In this document: positions 1-8,683 of the stretch, piece after piece
Position numbering within the stretch: position 1 is the stretch's first letter
Layout of the letters: each line of letters begins with the position of its first letter
Source of the DNA: Streptomyces sp. NBC_00249
GTDB taxonomy: Bacteria; Actinomycetota; Actinomycetes; Streptomycetales; Streptomycetaceae
Direction: 5' to 3'
Assembly (NCBI RefSeq): GCF_026342355.1
Contig: NZ_JAPEMV010000002.1
Location: forward strand, 434,001 to 498,000
Length of the DNA stretch: 64,000 bases
Translations under genes and position numbers: made by a program
Notes under the pieces: model-generated
The model's input: only the letters and a program-made list of their open reading frames with translations
Database searches by the model: none
What the model was told of the DNA's origin: nothing

Positions 1-47
1 AGACACCTATTTTGAGGGGCGGATGCCCTGTCCCAGCAATATGGGAA

Positions 48-1439
48 TCATCCGAGGTCGAGACGCAGGAGATCTTCCTCCGTCTCGCGGCGGACGATCA
101 CCCGCGCCTGCCCGTCGCGCACGGCGACGACGGGCGGGCGGAGCGCGTGGTTGTAGTTGCTGGCCATGGAGCGGCAGTACGCCCCGGTGGCCGGTACGGC
201 GAGGAGGTCGCCCGGCGCCAGGTCGGCGGGCAGGAAGGCGTCCTTCACCACGATGTCACCGCTCTCGCAGTGCTTCCCGACGACGCGGACGAGCATCGGC
301 TCGGCGTCGGAGACGCGGGAGACGAGGGTGACCGCGTACTCGGCGTCGTAGAGGGCCGTACGGATGTTGTCGGACATGCCCCCGTCGACGGAGACGTAGG
401 TCCGCAGGCCTTCGAGGGGCTTGATCGTGCCGACCTCGTAGAGGGTGAAGGCGGTGGGCCCGACGATGGCGCGGCCGGGCTCCACGGAGATGCGGGGCGC
501 CTTGAGGCCGGCGCCCTCGCACTCGCGGGCGACGATCTCGGTGAGGGCCTTGGCGATCTCGTGGGGCTCGCGCGGGTCGTCGGCGGAGGTGTAGGCGATG
601 CCGAGGCCGCCGCCGAGGTCGATCTCGGGGAGTTCGACGCCGTGCTCGTCGCGGACGGCGGCCAGCAGCTGGATCACCCGCTTGGCGGACACCTCGAAGC
701 CGGCCATGTCGAAGATCTGCGAGCCGATGTGGGAGTGGACGCCGAGGAGGTCGAGGCTGTCGTGCCCGAGGGCGCGGCGCACGGCCTCGGCGGCGGAGCC
801 GTCGGCGACGGCGATGCCGAACTTCTGGTCCTCGTGGGCGGTCGCGATGAACTCGTGCGTGTGCGCCTCGACGCCGACGGTGACGCGGATCTGCACGGGC
901 TGGCGCACGCCGAGCTCGCGGGCGACGTGCGCGACGCGGGCGATCTCCTGGAAGGAGTCCAGCACGATCCGTCCGACGCCGGCCTCGACGGCCCGGCGGA
1001 TCTCGGCCCCGGACTTGTTGTTGCCGTGGAAGGCGATCCGGTCGGCGGGCATCCCGGCGGCGAGGGCGGTGGCGAGCTCGCCGCCGGAGCACACGTCCAG
1101 GTTCAGCCCCTCCTCCTTCAGCCACTTCACGACGGCCTTGGAGAGGAACGCCTTGCCGGCGTAGAAGACGTCGGCGTCCTTGCCGAAGGCGTGCGCCCAG
1201 GCGCGGCAGCGGGCCCGGAAGTCCTCCTCGTCGAGGAAGTAGGCGGGGGTCCCGAACTCCTCCGCGAGCCGGGTCACTTCGATCCCGCCCACACTGACGA
1301 CGCCGTCGTCGCCCCGCGTGACCGTCCGGGACCAGACCTTCTCGTCGAGGACGTTGAGGTCGTCGGCGGGCGGGGCGTAGTGGCCCTCGGGCAGGACGTC
1401 GGCGTGGCGGGGTCCGGCGGGGTGCGCGGAACGGCTCAT
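48..1439 (-). CDS. lysA: Diaminopimelate decarboxylase
   Basis: This 463-residue protein fits the PLP-dependent fold-III decarboxylase that converts meso-diaminopimelate to lysine and CO2, the last step of lysine synthesis. The PLP lysine is seen in [12 protein letters not shown] (residues about 90-101). The glycine-rich HSHIGSQ and DLGGGLGI phosphate-binding segments follow, then EPGRAIVG, and the C-terminal CESGD and [12 protein letters not shown] motifs that form the active site across the dimer. The length is normal for the family. The ATG at 1439 is preceded by a purine-rich AGAGAG site. The argS-related gene lies 19 bp upstream on the same strand, so the two are probably cotranscribed. 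Confidence 0.96.
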   Translation of the reverse strand: MSRSAHPAGPRHADVLPEGHYAPPADDLNVLDEKVWSRTVTRGDDGVVSVGGIEVTRLAEEFGTPAYFLDEEDFRARCRAWAHAFGKDADVFYAGKAFLSKAVVKWLKEEGLNLDVCSGGELATALAAGMPADRIAFHGNNKSGAEIRRAVEAGVGRIVLDSFQEIARVAHVARELGVRQPVQIRVTVGVEAHTHEFIATAHEDQKFGIAVADGSAAEAVRRALGHDSLDLLGVHSHIGSQIFDMAGFEVSAKRVIQLLAAVRDEHGVELPEIDLGGGLGIAYTSADDPREPHEIAKALTEIVARECEGAGLKAPRISVEPGRAIVGPTAFTLYEVGTIKPLEGLRTYVSVDGGMSDNIRTALYDAEYAVTLVSRVSDAEPMLVRVVGKHCESGDIVVKDAFLPADLAPGDLLAVPATGAYCRSMASNYNHALRPPVVAVRDGQARVIVRRETEEDLLRLDLG

Positions 1440-1458
1440 CGGTATCTCTCTTCGCGTT

Positions 1459-2391
1459 TCACAGGAAGTCGGGTGCGTCTATGCCGAGCAGGGCGAGGCC
1501 ACCGGCCAGCACCGTCCCGGCGGCTTCGGCGAGAGCCAGCCGGGCACGGTGGGCGGCCGAGGGTTTCTCGTCCCCCTGGGGCAGCACGTGGTGCTGGAAG
1601 TCGAGGAGCGCGTCGGCCACGGCGACGAGGTGCCGCACGAGGCGCTCGGGCGCCCGGTGGTGCGCGGCCGCCTCGAGGACGAGGGGATGGTCGGCCAGGA
1701 GCCGCAGCAGCGGCTCCTCCCCCACCTCCGCGGGGCCGGCGCGGAACCCGAGCAGCTCGGCGTTGCGGGTGAGGGCCCGGCAGCGGGAGTGGGCGTAGCG
1801 CACACGGAAGTACTCGCTGGACTCGTCCTGCGCGAGGAGGCCCGGCGTGAAGGCGGGCGTCTCGCGGGCGGGCACGGCGAGCACGGCCCAGGTGGCCGCA
1901 CCGGCCCCGTACACGGCGACGACGTCCCCGTCCCGCTGCGCGACGGGCGCGATGCGCGGCTGCTCGCCGGCGTTGTCCGTCCCCTGGGTCCAGAGGATGC
2001 GGGTGACGGCCTCGCGCACGGCCCGCTCGCGGAAGCCGGGTGCCGGCTCGGCGTAGCCGTAGCGGGGGCCGAGGCGGAGCACGTCGCCGACGAGGGCGGC
2101 GGCGGGCAGCGGCATCAGCGTGAAGTTCAGGAATCCGGGTCCGGTGACGTCCACACGGGTGATCCCGGCCTCACCGCCGAGCCGCCGCGCGAGCACACGG
2201 GCGACGTCCCCGGGTGTGCCCTGACCGCCCTTCGCGAGCTGGAAGGCGACGGGTGTGGCGTACTCCCCCACCCCTCCGGGACGCGTCCGCTCGACGACGA
2301 CGCGCGCCGGGACCGGCCCGGCCAGTTCCCCGTCCTCGACGGCACGGCGCACGGCGTGTACGACGGCACGAGAGAGGTCGACGGGGATCAC
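1459..2391 (-). CDS. ArgS-related DALR anticodon-binding protein (NrtL-like)
   Basis: This protein resembles arginyl-tRNA synthetase but lacks the catalytic core. It has an N-terminal Add-1-like segment ([17 protein letters not shown], then GPGFLNF) and a C-terminal DALR anticodon-binding helical domain ([13 protein letters not shown], then [19 protein letters not shown]). The HIGH and KMSKS signatures are not visible, so aminoacylation is unlikely. Streptomycetes carry such a gene (nrtL) beside lysA, and its role is not established. An ATG at 2442 would add 17 residues. I prefer the GTG at 2391, because the family begins near [13 protein letters not shown]. Confidence 0.82.
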   Translation of the reverse strand: MIPVDLSRAVVHAVRRAVEDGELAGPVPARVVVERTRPGGVGEYATPVAFQLAKGGQGTPGDVARVLARRLGGEAGITRVDVTGPGFLNFTLMPLPAAALVGDVLRLGPRYGYAEPAPGFRERAVREAVTRILWTQGTDNAGEQPRIAPVAQRDGDVVAVYGAGAATWAVLAVPARETPAFTPGLLAQDESSEYFRVRYAHSRCRALTRNAELLGFRAGPAEVGEEPLLRLLADHPLVLEAAAHHRAPERLVRHLVAVADALLDFQHHVLPQGDEKPSAAHRARLALAEAAGTVLAGGLALLGIDAPDFL

Positions 2392-2491
2392 GGCACCCAG
2401 CGTAGGCGAGAAGGCCGATACGCATGCATCGGGTTTCGCCATGTGAACAGCCCGCCACCACAGCGGTCGGCGGCCCCCTCACCCGCCTCCC

Positions 2492-2911
2492 CTAAACACC
2501 CCTCCGCACAGGGGCGCTCTTCCGCTCCCGCCGGTCCTTGCGCTCGACGAGCCTGCGCACGACCCGCACGAGCTCGGCGGGCTCGAAGGGCTTCGCGACG
2601 AACGCGTCCACCCCGGCGGCGATCCCCGCCTCGACCTCGTGCTGCGTACAGGCGCTGACGATGGCGACGGGCAGATGCCGCGTCCGCGGATCGGCCCGCA
2701 ACTGCGCGGCGGCCCCGAACCCGTCCAGCCGGGGCATGACCACATCAAGGGTGATGGCGTCCGGACACACGCGGTGGACGATGTCCAGACACTCGGCACC
2801 ATCGTTCGCGGTCACGACCTCGAAGCCCTCCAGCTCGAGATTGACCTTGATCAGCTGCCGGATGACCTTGTTGTCGTCGACAACAAGCACCCGGCCCGAG
2901 GCGCCTGGCAC
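2492..2911 (-). CDS. Single-domain response regulator (CheY-like receiver)
   Basis: The protein is a receiver domain and little else (about 139 residues). VLVVDDNKV carries the acidic pair, TLDVVMPRLDGFG holds the phospho-accepting aspartate, AIVSACTQ is the Thr/Ser switch segment, and FVAKPFEP has the conserved lysine. No DNA-binding output domain is present, so it probably acts through protein contacts or in a phosphorelay. No histidine kinase lies nearby. The open frame extends upstream to 3040, but the GTG at 2911 just before the first strand fits the family, and the longer N-terminus would run towards the tRNA gene promoter. Confidence 0.88.
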   Translation of the reverse strand: MPGASGRVLVVDDNKVIRQLIKVNLELEGFEVVTANDGAECLDIVHRVCPDAITLDVVMPRLDGFGAAAQLRADPRTRHLPVAIVSACTQHEVEAGIAAGVDAFVAKPFEPAELVRVVRRLVERKDRRERKSAPVRRGV

Positions 2912-3065
2912 AACTCGAGAGTAGGTCGCCCTAAGCCCCCGCGTCCGGGTTTTCGCCACTTCCACCCCCTGCGGGCGACCGACCTCCCCCTCCCGCCCAA
3001 ATCGGTTCCTGATCACCCACCGGAAGCTGGTAGTGTTCAACCCGTCGCCGCAACGCGGACGACAC

Positions 3066-3137
3066 GCCCCCGTAGCTCAGGGGATAGAGCAACGGCCTCC
3101 GGAGCCGTGTGCGCAGGTTCGAATCCTGCCGGGGGCA
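3066..3137 (+). tRNA. tRNA-Arg (anticodon CCG)
   Basis: The acceptor stem GCCCCCG pairs exactly with CGGGGGC (3130-3136), followed by discriminator A. The anticodon stem ACGGC/GCCGT encloses the loop CTCCGGA with anticodon CCG. The T-arm contains GGTTCGAATCC. No CCA is encoded. The gene is intact because the integrated element carries an identical 3' part, which makes this the host attachment gene of the neighbouring AICE. Confidence 0.97.
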
Positions 3138-3141
3138 CTTC
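3094..3141 (+). repeat. attL core: 48-bp direct repeat in the tRNA-Arg 3' part
   Basis: The stretch from the anticodon stem through the acceptor stem and 4 bases beyond the discriminator base is repeated exactly at 14083-14130. A tyrosine integrase starts 0.2 kb away and faces the tRNA gene, which is the usual geometry of a tRNA-targeting actinomycete integrative element. Confidence 0.93.
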
Positions 3142-3155
3142 ACAGGAAGTGCCCA

Positions 3156-3192
3156 AGACCCCGCCATCAGCGGCAACGCTGAGACGGGGTCT
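3156..3192 (+). terminator. Hairpin downstream of tRNA-Arg
   Basis: AGACCCCG pairs with CGGGGTCT, and an inner stem TCAGCG/CGCTGA closes a GCAA tetraloop. It is probably the tRNA transcript terminator, brought in on the element side of attL. Its right half, 34 bp including flank, recurs at 20768-20801. Confidence 0.7.
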
Positions 3193-3354
3193 TCGCGTAT
3201 GTGCAGCCAACTGCCGCCGTACGCAGCCCTATGTCAGGACCTGTGGACTATTCGTGGACAGGATCTTGGCGCATCGGCCCAGGTCAGCGGTAGAAACGCG
3301 GAAGGCCCCCGGACAGGTCCAGGGGCCTCGCAGGCTATCGCCAGTCACTCGCGA

Positions 3355-4728
3355 TCACTCGTACTCGCGCAGCAGATCTTCGATCCTCCGGTTGGCCACC
3401 TCCTGGCGGCCGTCGAGGCACTTCGCGTACCGACTGAGCAGCACCTCCACGCTGTTGCCCGCGCGCTCGGCGACCTCGGTCGGGTCGACTCCGGCGTTGA
3501 GCCACGTGGAGAGCGCCGAGTGCCGGAGGTCGTAGGGCCGACTCGCCAGCGGTGAGGCGGCCGTGGCCGGCGGCAGGGCCAGGAGCCGGGCCTCCTGCCA
3601 CGCCCGGTAGTAGGTGGAGGAGGAGACCACTCCCCCGGCCTCGCTGAAGAACAGCCGGCCGTCCTTGGCGGTCCCGAAGGTGTCGAGGTGCTCGCGGAGG
3701 ATCACCACGAGCTGCGGAGGGATCGGCACCCGGCGCACGTCCTCCATGGGACGGTTCTTCAGCCCGCGGTCGTCGTGGCTCTCCCCCGAGTCGGTCCACT
3801 GCTTGCCCACGCTCGGCCTGGTCCGGTGGAGCAGGGCCGTGCCCCACCCGGAGCCCGGCAGCGTCAGATCCGACTCAGCCAGCCCCACGACCTCGGCCGG
3901 CCGAAAGCCCCCGAAGTACATCCCGGCGAAGAGCCCCACCAGGCGACGGCCCCGGGCCCGGCGGTAGCCCCCGACGTAGGAGACGGCGTGCAGGAGCGAC
4001 CGGGCTTGCTCGGGGTTGGCCACCACCCGGGGATCGACCTCGTTCGACACCTTGGGCTTCTGCCAGCGAACAGCGGCGAGGGGGTTCTCCTTGAACTCGC
4101 CGAGGTCCACCTCGTAGTGGAGGGCGTTGACCAGAGTGCGGCGCTTCCGTCGAACGGTCTCGGCAGCCGCCGCGGTCCCATCCAGTTTGATCTTCAGGGA
4201 ATCGAGTACAGCTCGACCCAGAGCCGTATCGGTGAGGTCGGACAGCGGGCGGGAAGCCTTGGAAACCCAGTGCAGGACATTCCCGATCTCCGAAGGGAGT
4301 TCCCTGTCGTCCGGACCCGGCAGAACGAAAGCCCACTTCCGAAGAGCTTTCCGAAGTTCGGCATCCGCTGGCCGACCCGGGCGCTCAGCCAGCAGGGCCA
4401 TCGTGATCGAGGTCAGGGCTTCGTTGACCCCGTCCCTGGTGTTGGGCGCCGCGTGCGGCCACTTCATCGCAAGGTACTTGAGCGCGAAGGCGTACCAGCT
4501 CAGCGTCGCTTTCTGTTCTGCCATCGACGCGGGCAGGCCCGATTCCGTGTCGAACTCCTCGCCGTCGCGGGCCGCGCGCATCAGCTTGGATCGGAAGTTG
4601 TCGGCGAGCCCCTTCGTCCTGAACGACTCGGGGAAGACATTGCCGGCCACGGACCAGCGCACGTCGCAGGAAGGCCGCTTGGTGTCGCGCTTACGAACAC
4701 TCCAGATCTTGACGTCCAACGACTTCAT
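3355..4728 (-). CDS. int: Site-specific tyrosine recombinase (AICE integrase)
   Basis: This phage-type tyrosine recombinase should integrate the element at the adjacent tRNA-Arg. It has an N-terminal arm-binding and core-binding half, then a catalytic domain with the first arginine in GGFRPAEVVGL, the box II segment PYDLRHSALSTWLNAG, and the nucleophile tyrosine in LLSRYAKCL (about residue 434). The usual HxxR histidine is replaced by Tyr (YDLRH), and the second histidine position reads AGNS. Both changes also occur in the decayed copy at 14393, so they look family-specific and not like damage. I chose the ATG at 4728 because it overlaps the xis stop; a start at 4758 would add 10 residues. 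Confidence 0.94.
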   Translation of the reverse strand: MKSLDVKIWSVRKRDTKRPSCDVRWSVAGNVFPESFRTKGLADNFRSKLMRAARDGEEFDTESGLPASMAEQKATLSWYAFALKYLAMKWPHAAPNTRDGVNEALTSITMALLAERPGRPADAELRKALRKWAFVLPGPDDRELPSEIGNVLHWVSKASRPLSDLTDTALGRAVLDSLKIKLDGTAAAAETVRRKRRTLVNALHYEVDLGEFKENPLAAVRWQKPKVSNEVDPRVVANPEQARSLLHAVSYVGGYRRARGRRLVGLFAGMYFGGFRPAEVVGLAESDLTLPGSGWGTALLHRTRPSVGKQWTDSGESHDDRGLKNRPMEDVRRVPIPPQLVVILREHLDTFGTAKDGRLFFSEAGGVVSSSTYYRAWQEARLLALPPATAASPLASRPYDLRHSALSTWLNAGVDPTEVAERAGNSVEVLLSRYAKCLDGRQEVANRRIEDLLREYE

Positions 4729-4898
4729 GCCGCCGCACCCTCCCTTTCCCGCAGCCACGCAAGAAAGTCACTCCGCCAGAACCGCAGTTCACCGTTCGGA
4801 AGCGTGAGTGCCTGCGGGGCCTTTCCGAGCTCCCGTCAGCGGTAGAAGGTGCGCCGCGAAATCCCCTTCAGCTCGGAAAGGATCTCCGCAGTGGTCAT
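4725..4898 (-). pseudogene. xis: Excisionase (xis) interrupted by in-frame TGA
   Basis: This would encode a 57-residue MerR/Xis-like winged helix. Residues 1-20 are MTTAEILSELKGISRRTFYR; codon 21 (4836-4838) is TGA; then RELGKAPQALTLPNGELRFW and a DFLAWLRERE segment follow in the same frame. Excisionases of this family have Trp at position 21, so TGG to TGA is the simplest explanation. The final TGA overlaps the ATG of int, the standard xis-int coupling. If the stop is not read through, the element should be unable to excise efficiently. Confidence 0.82.
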
Positions 4899-4909
4899 CA
4901 GCTCGTCTT

Positions 4910-6310
4910 TCACGCAACCTCTCCTTCCAAGTCGCGTAGGGCTTCCCGCGCCGTTTCGCGGTTGAGCTGGATGTCTCGGCGGATGTTGGCGGCGAGCCAG
5001 GACTCGCCGGGGGTGGAGCCGTGGCCGGCGTAGGACCAGTGGGCGACGACGAGGAGGGTTGCCTCCGGGTGGTCGTCGGGGTCGGGTAGGCCGAGCGAGG
5101 CGCGTTGCTGGGCGGCTCGGTAGTCGGCGCGGACCTGGCGTAAGGCGCCCAGGGTGGTCGAGTAGCGACGGGACTTGGTCGAGAAGTGCCCGCGGAAGCC
5201 GAGCATGTGCGCCCAAGCCCGCAGGCGCCGGTCCGGGTAGGCCCGGTCGAGGTCCATGCAGGCTTCCATGAGCCGTCGGGGGTGGTCGGGCACGCCGAGG
5301 AGGACGAGCGCTTCCTTGTTGCCCACCGGGTGGTCCACGGTGCCGGTCGTCTCGGCGGCCTTGGTGGCGTACTTGGCGACGTAGGAGGCAACGGCCTGCT
5401 CGGTCAGCTCTTCCCCGTCCCCGAAGGCGCCGATGGGCTGGACGTCGAGCTGATCGCCCCACAAGAGCACCCAGTCGTTCTCGAACCCGCGCTCCGGATT
5501 GGCCGGCACGACGACCCGGACGCGAGTGGCGGCGGCACGGATGGCGTCGGTGAGCAGATCGAGGGTGGCCCACGCGGGAGGCGGGGTGTCAGGGCCCTTC
5601 GGTCCGTCGAAGCGGACCACGGCGTGAAAGTGGACGGCCCCGCGCTTCTGGTACTCCGCGACCTTGCCGAAGGAGACGCGGGACTGCTCGCGAGCGGCCT
5701 TCTGCGTCAGGCCGGCGCGACGGGCGACTTCCCGGCGGAGGTAGATCGTGAAGTAGCGCCAGAGCTCGGAGGCGTGGTTGTTCCAGAGCACCGCGCCCGC
5801 GTAGTCGTACGTGTCGGGGTCGAGCGGGGTGCCGAGTTCGGGCGCGTCCTCGGGGTGGCGGAGGCCGCAGCGGCACGGGCGGGGGCCGGGGCGGTTGTGG
5901 ACAGGGCCGAAGGACGGGGCGGTGAGGGTGGCGAAGACGCGGGGGTGGTCGCGGATCGTCTCGGGGGTGCCCTTGGCCCGGTCGCCGACGAGTCCGGCGC
6001 GGATCAGGTGGTAGGTGTCGCCGGCGTACGTCCAGGCGCAGGCGCAGGCGGGGCATCGGGAGGCCCGGCGGTTGCCGCAGGCGACGCGGAGGACGCCACC
6101 GGGTTCAGCGTCGGTGTTGTACGCGTGGAGCACGGTCCGGGTGGCCGGGTCGAGGGTCTTCGTGCCGCCGCTGAGCCGGATCGGGGCGGCGCATCCCCCG
6201 GTGCGGCGGATCTGCTCGTGAAGGCGGTCGAAGCCGGGGGCCCCGGCCACCCGGAGCAGATCGCTCAGGGTGGCCGGGTCCAGGCCCGCCGCAGTGGCGG
6301 TGTCGGTCAC
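4910..6310 (-). CDS. repSA: RepSA-type rolling-circle replication initiator
   Basis: This 466-residue protein matches initiators of pSAM2-like elements. It has a cysteine-rich N-terminal part (CGNRRASRCPACACAWTY, then CRCGLRHPE), HUH-endonuclease motif 1 (FATLTAPSFGPVH), the metal-binding HUH motif VHFHAVVRFDG (about residue 225), and the nicking motif YVAKYATK (about residue 305). It should nick the double-strand origin and start rolling-circle replication of the excised form. It ends 12 bp before the xis start and is collinear with xis and int, as in other AICEs. The reading frame is intact, unlike several neighbours. Confidence 0.93.
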   Translation of the reverse strand: MTDTATAAGLDPATLSDLLRVAGAPGFDRLHEQIRRTGGCAAPIRLSGGTKTLDPATRTVLHAYNTDAEPGGVLRVACGNRRASRCPACACAWTYAGDTYHLIRAGLVGDRAKGTPETIRDHPRVFATLTAPSFGPVHNRPGPRPCRCGLRHPEDAPELGTPLDPDTYDYAGAVLWNNHASELWRYFTIYLRREVARRAGLTQKAAREQSRVSFGKVAEYQKRGAVHFHAVVRFDGPKGPDTPPPAWATLDLLTDAIRAAATRVRVVVPANPERGFENDWVLLWGDQLDVQPIGAFGDGEELTEQAVASYVAKYATKAAETTGTVDHPVGNKEALVLLGVPDHPRRLMEACMDLDRAYPDRRLRAWAHMLGFRGHFSTKSRRYSTTLGALRQVRADYRAAQQRASLGLPDPDDHPEATLLVVAHWSYAGHGSTPGESWLAANIRRDIQLNRETAREALRDLEGEVA

Positions 6311-6314
6311 GTGA

Positions 6315-6500
6315 TCACTTCCCGTGCGTGGGGCCGTGGTTGGTGTTCCAACCGGCGACCAGGGCGCCTACCTGTGCGTCTCCCTTGGCCGAGGCGGAGG
6401 CGCCGCAGTGGCAGACGGCGGAGGCCGTGGCGGGCTCGGACGGGGACGGCTTGCTGACGTGCAGGCCGGGCGCGTCGTTCGTGGGGGTCAGGTTCGCCAT
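6315..6500 (-). CDS. Small AICE protein with CHCG motif
   Basis: This 61-residue protein begins MANLTPTNDAPG and contains CHCG, which may be half of a zinc site. It sits 4 bp upstream of the repSA start in the same operon. Short proteins of this sort are common between rep and the spread genes of AICEs; the function is unknown. A GTG at 6509 would add 3 residues and overlap the preceding gene's stop. Confidence 0.6.
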   Translation of the reverse strand: MANLTPTNDAPGLHVSKPSPSEPATASAVCHCGASASAKGDAQVGALVAGWNTNHGPTHGK

Positions 6501-6505
6501 GGCGG

Positions 6506-6685
6506 TCACCGGCCGAGCCGGACGAGGAGCGAGGGGATGGTGCGGCCGAGGCCCCGGCAGGTCGGGCAGTTGACGCGGACGGTCGTCCGGGTGCCGTCGG
6601 AGGTACGGGAGCCGGTGGTGATCGTGGCGGTGGCGAAGCCGTCGCAGTCGCGGCAGACGGGCGGGGTCGAGGCGCTCTGGGGCAT
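6506..6685 (-). CDS. Small zinc-finger protein (two CxxC motifs)
   Basis: This 59-residue protein has VCRDCDG and NCPTCRGLG, a DnaJ-like two-CxxC arrangement that probably binds one zinc. It lies in the AICE operon upstream of repSA, next to the next small gene downstream. The function is unknown; nucleic-acid or protein contact is only an inference from the zinc ribbon. Confidence 0.65.
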   Translation of the reverse strand: MPQSASTPPVCRDCDGFATATITTGSRTSDGTRTTVRVNCPTCRGLGRTIPSLLVRLGR

Positions 6686-6779
6686 GATGAGTTGTCCCTT
6701 TCGGGTCCGTTGGATCTGGGAGGGGTCCAGGCGCCCGGGGCGGCGGAAGTTTGGCGACCGAGGCCGCCCCGGGGGCCGC

Positions 6780-7278
6780 TCAGCGTGTGTTGCGCCTGCC
6801 GTGGCCCTTGGCCGCGTACATCTCTGCGTCAGCAGCGGACCGACGCGGAGACCGGCACGACGTGTCCGTTGTGCGTGACCGGGGTGTCCAGTGCGGACCA
6901 GAGGTCGAAGAGGTTGGCGGCGCCGAAGTTGGTGATGGCGGCGGCGAATTCGTCTCCGCCGAGGCGGGCGGCGATGCCGTGGTGTCCGCACCAGTTGCTC
7001 AGCCGTTGTGCCGTGGTGGTGAGGACGGCGTCGCCGGCGGCGTGGCCGTGGGTGTCGTTGATGGCCTTGAAGTTGTCCAGGTCGAGCAGGAGCACGAGCG
7101 CACACGGGTGCTTGGCGATAAGGCGTTCGGCGCGGGCGGTCCAACCGGCCCGGGTGTGCAGGCCGGTCAGCGGGTCGCGGCGGGCGGTGGCCAGGCGGCG
7201 CAGGAGCAGCCCACCGTGGAGAGCCCAGCCCAGGGCCGGTAAGCCCGCAGCGACGATGTGGGTGTCCATGCTGGTCAC
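6780..7278 (-). pseudogene. GGDEF-domain protein, internally deleted and frameshifted
   Basis: The N-terminal hydrophobic segment (LPALGWALHGGLLL) is followed by a GGDEF domain: RDPLTGLHTRAGW, LLLDLDNFKAINDTHGH, GDAVL and the signature RLGGDEFAAAI. The frame ends at VSASVRC, but the adjacent frame continues with AADAEMYAAKGHGRR, the normal end of a GGDEF domain. About 25 residues that should separate SAS(V)G from ADAEMY are missing, so a small deletion with a frame change has occurred. GGDEF-like proteins recur on AICEs; whether they make c-di-GMP there is not known. The start overlaps the stop of the upstream gene. Confidence 0.78.
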
Positions 7279-7598
7279 AGCCCCCTCTGGAGGTCCTTGA
7301 CGAGCAGGCGCAGGACCACGGCGACAACGGCGAGGGAGACGCCGGTGATGGCGACCGCCAGCAGCATCGAAACGAGGACAGCACCGACGACCAGGACCAC
7401 GGCGCCACCGGCCGCCGCAAGAGCGACCGTGCTGCCGGGGGTGAGCTGGACCGGGAGACGTCCCGGGGCGGCCGGGGTGGTCGGGGCGTGGTTGGCGGCG
7501 GCCGGCGTCGAGGGCTCGTGGCGGGACTCGATGACGGACGTGTGCGGGGTGACGATGCCGGTCGGGGACGGGTTCACCGGGATACGCGGTCGGAGCAT
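7275..7598 (-). CDS. SpdD-like AICE membrane protein
   Basis: The protein has 107 residues. It has a hydrophilic Pro/Ser-rich N-terminus (SVIESRHEPSTP) and then two closely spaced hydrophobic stretches (STVALAAAGGAVVLVVGAVL and MLLAVAITGVSLAVVAVVLR). Size, position and topology match the Spd (spread) membrane proteins of pSAM2-type elements, which promote intramycelial spread of plasmid DNA. The assignment is from context and topology, not from a diagnostic motif. An upstream alternative start at 7694 would only add an Arg/Pro-rich segment typical of shadow translation. Confidence 0.65.
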   Translation of the reverse strand: MLRPRIPVNPSPTGIVTPHTSVIESRHEPSTPAAANHAPTTPAAPGRLPVQLTPGSTVALAAAGGAVVLVVGAVLVSMLLAVAITGVSLAVVAVVLRLLVKDLQRGL

Positions 7599-7609
7599 GG
7601 CAGGTTCTC

Positions 7610-7765
7610 CTACTTGGTGATCGGGTCGATGAGCGGGGCGATGAAGCTGTCGGCGAGGAGGTAGCCGCCGAGGAGGATCACCGCGACGAGCCACAGCGGC
7701 GGGCGGATGAGCTTGTAGCCGAGGACTCCGACGACGATCAGGGCGAGCCAGAGCGGGACGTCCAT
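7610..7765 (-). CDS. 51-residue AICE membrane protein
   Basis: It begins MDVPLWLALIVVGVLGYKLI, followed by PPLWLVAVILLGGYLL, giving two predicted membrane helices in 51 residues, and ends PLIDPITK. It lies 11 bp upstream of the SpdD-like gene on the same strand. It is probably another spread-associated membrane peptide; no catalytic motif is present. Confidence 0.7.
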   Translation of the reverse strand: MDVPLWLALIVVGVLGYKLIRPPLWLVAVILLGGYLLADSFIAPLIDPITK

Positions 7766-7785
7766 GACGCGGATCTCCTTCGCGG

Positions 7786-7974
7786 TCAGCGCGGGTTGCA
7801 GCGGTGGGTACGGGCGGCGAGTTCGGCGGCGGCGCGGGTGCTGTAGTCGGCGGAGAAGTCGCAGCCGGGGGCCGTGCAGACGGCGGTGTGCTTGACGCGA
7901 CCCCGGCCGTCGCTGTGGCTGCCGACGTGCACCGGGCCGAAGCGGATGACGTTGTAGAAGCGGTTCGGACGCAT
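7786..7974 (-). CDS. Mobile element transfer protein (small Cys/His protein)
   Basis: The protein has 62 residues beginning MRPNRFYNVIRFGPVHVGSH, with AVCTAPGCDFSADYSTRAAA and a terminal RTHRC. Cys-x5-Cys with the distal His and Cys suggests a single zinc site. It matches my recollection of a short family annotated as mobile element transfer protein and found almost only in Streptomyces AICEs. It is 20 bp upstream of the 51-residue membrane gene. Confidence 0.72.
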   Translation of the reverse strand: MRPNRFYNVIRFGPVHVGSHSDGRGRVKHTAVCTAPGCDFSADYSTRAAAELAARTHRCNPR

Positions 7975-7996
7975 GGAGCCTGCGTCTCCTCTCAGA

Positions 7997-8683
7997 TCAG
8001 GCGAGGGCGAGGGTGATCGAGTCCGCCAGTGCCTCGGAGACTCCGAGGCGGCTCCGAAGGGTCGCGGCGTCCATCGCGGTGCCGGTCTGGGCGCGATGGG
8101 CGTCCGCGATCTTCCGCGCGTGGTCGAGCAGCGCGGGCGGAACGGGCGGAACGGGCGCGGTGGGTACCGGGGGAGCAAGGGCGGGCGGTGCTGCCGGGGG
8201 CTCGGGTTCGGCTGGCGGCAGTTCGGGCGCCGGTTCGGGAGCGCGCTCCACAGTGAGATCGGCGAGGGCTTCGCGCTCTTGCGTCGCCATGGGTTCGGGG
8301 TCCTGCGACGGGTCGGGAGCCGGGGCCGGGCCGTGGGCGAGGAGCGTGCCGCCGAGGAACGCGAGCGCAGGCCATCCGGCGACGAGGATGCGCAGCCAGG
8401 CCGGGACGTCGTGCAGGTCGAGCAGTCCGGCGGTGGCGACGTTGGCGCCGAGCGAGGCGACCAGGGCGATGGCGAACCACAGCCACGCGTCACGGTTCTC
8501 CGCGTCCGTTCGCATCCGGCGCCATGCCGCGACGAGCAGCAGATCGACGCTGACGGGGTAGGCCCAGGCCTTCCAGCCGTCCTGCCCTGCCGCCGCAGCG
8601 AGGTCGTGCATGTGGGCGAAGGACAGGGCACCGGCGATGACGGCCTGGACGAGAACGGCGTCCAGGCGCAGGCGGGCAGTCAC
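7997..8683 (-). CDS. DUF2637-type AICE membrane protein
   Basis: About 228 residues from a GTG at 8683. Four hydrophobic segments occupy the first 110 residues, including AVLVQAVIAGALSFAHMHDL and FAIALVASLGANVATAGLLD, the latter typical of DUF2637. A Pro/Ala/Glu-rich linker (about 125-180) follows, then a helical tail with HAQTG/SRLGVSEALADSI that looks like a degenerate helix-turn-helix. Such proteins accompany the tra/spd block of AICEs. The GTG start overlaps the stop of the upstream 48-residue gene, supporting translational coupling. Longer starts, up to 8848, would read through that gene. Confidence 0.75.
   Translation of the reverse strand: MTARLRLDAVLVQAVIAGALSFAHMHDLAAAAGQDGWKAWAYPVSVDLLLVAAWRRMRTDAENRDAWLWFAIALVASLGANVATAGLLDLHDVPAWLRILVAGWPALAFLGGTLLAHGPAPAPDPSQDPEPMATQEREALADLTVERAPEPAPELPPAEPEPPAAPPALAPPVPTAPVPPVPPALLDHARKIADAHRAQTGTAMDAATLRSRLGVSEALADSITLALA

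Noticed and set aside
12..1772. Long plus-strand open frame across lysA
   Set aside because: It is the antisense frame of a high-GC gene; it has no motifs and lysA is intact opposite.
4836..4838. Selenocysteine or read-through at the xis TGA
   Set aside because: No SECIS-like hairpin is visible after the TGA, and the position is Trp in the family, so a nonsense mutation is simpler.
4836..5573. Arg/Pro-rich minus frame ending at the xis start
   Set aside because: It is a frame of repSA DNA that happens to join the first 20 residues of xis; it is compositionally a shadow.
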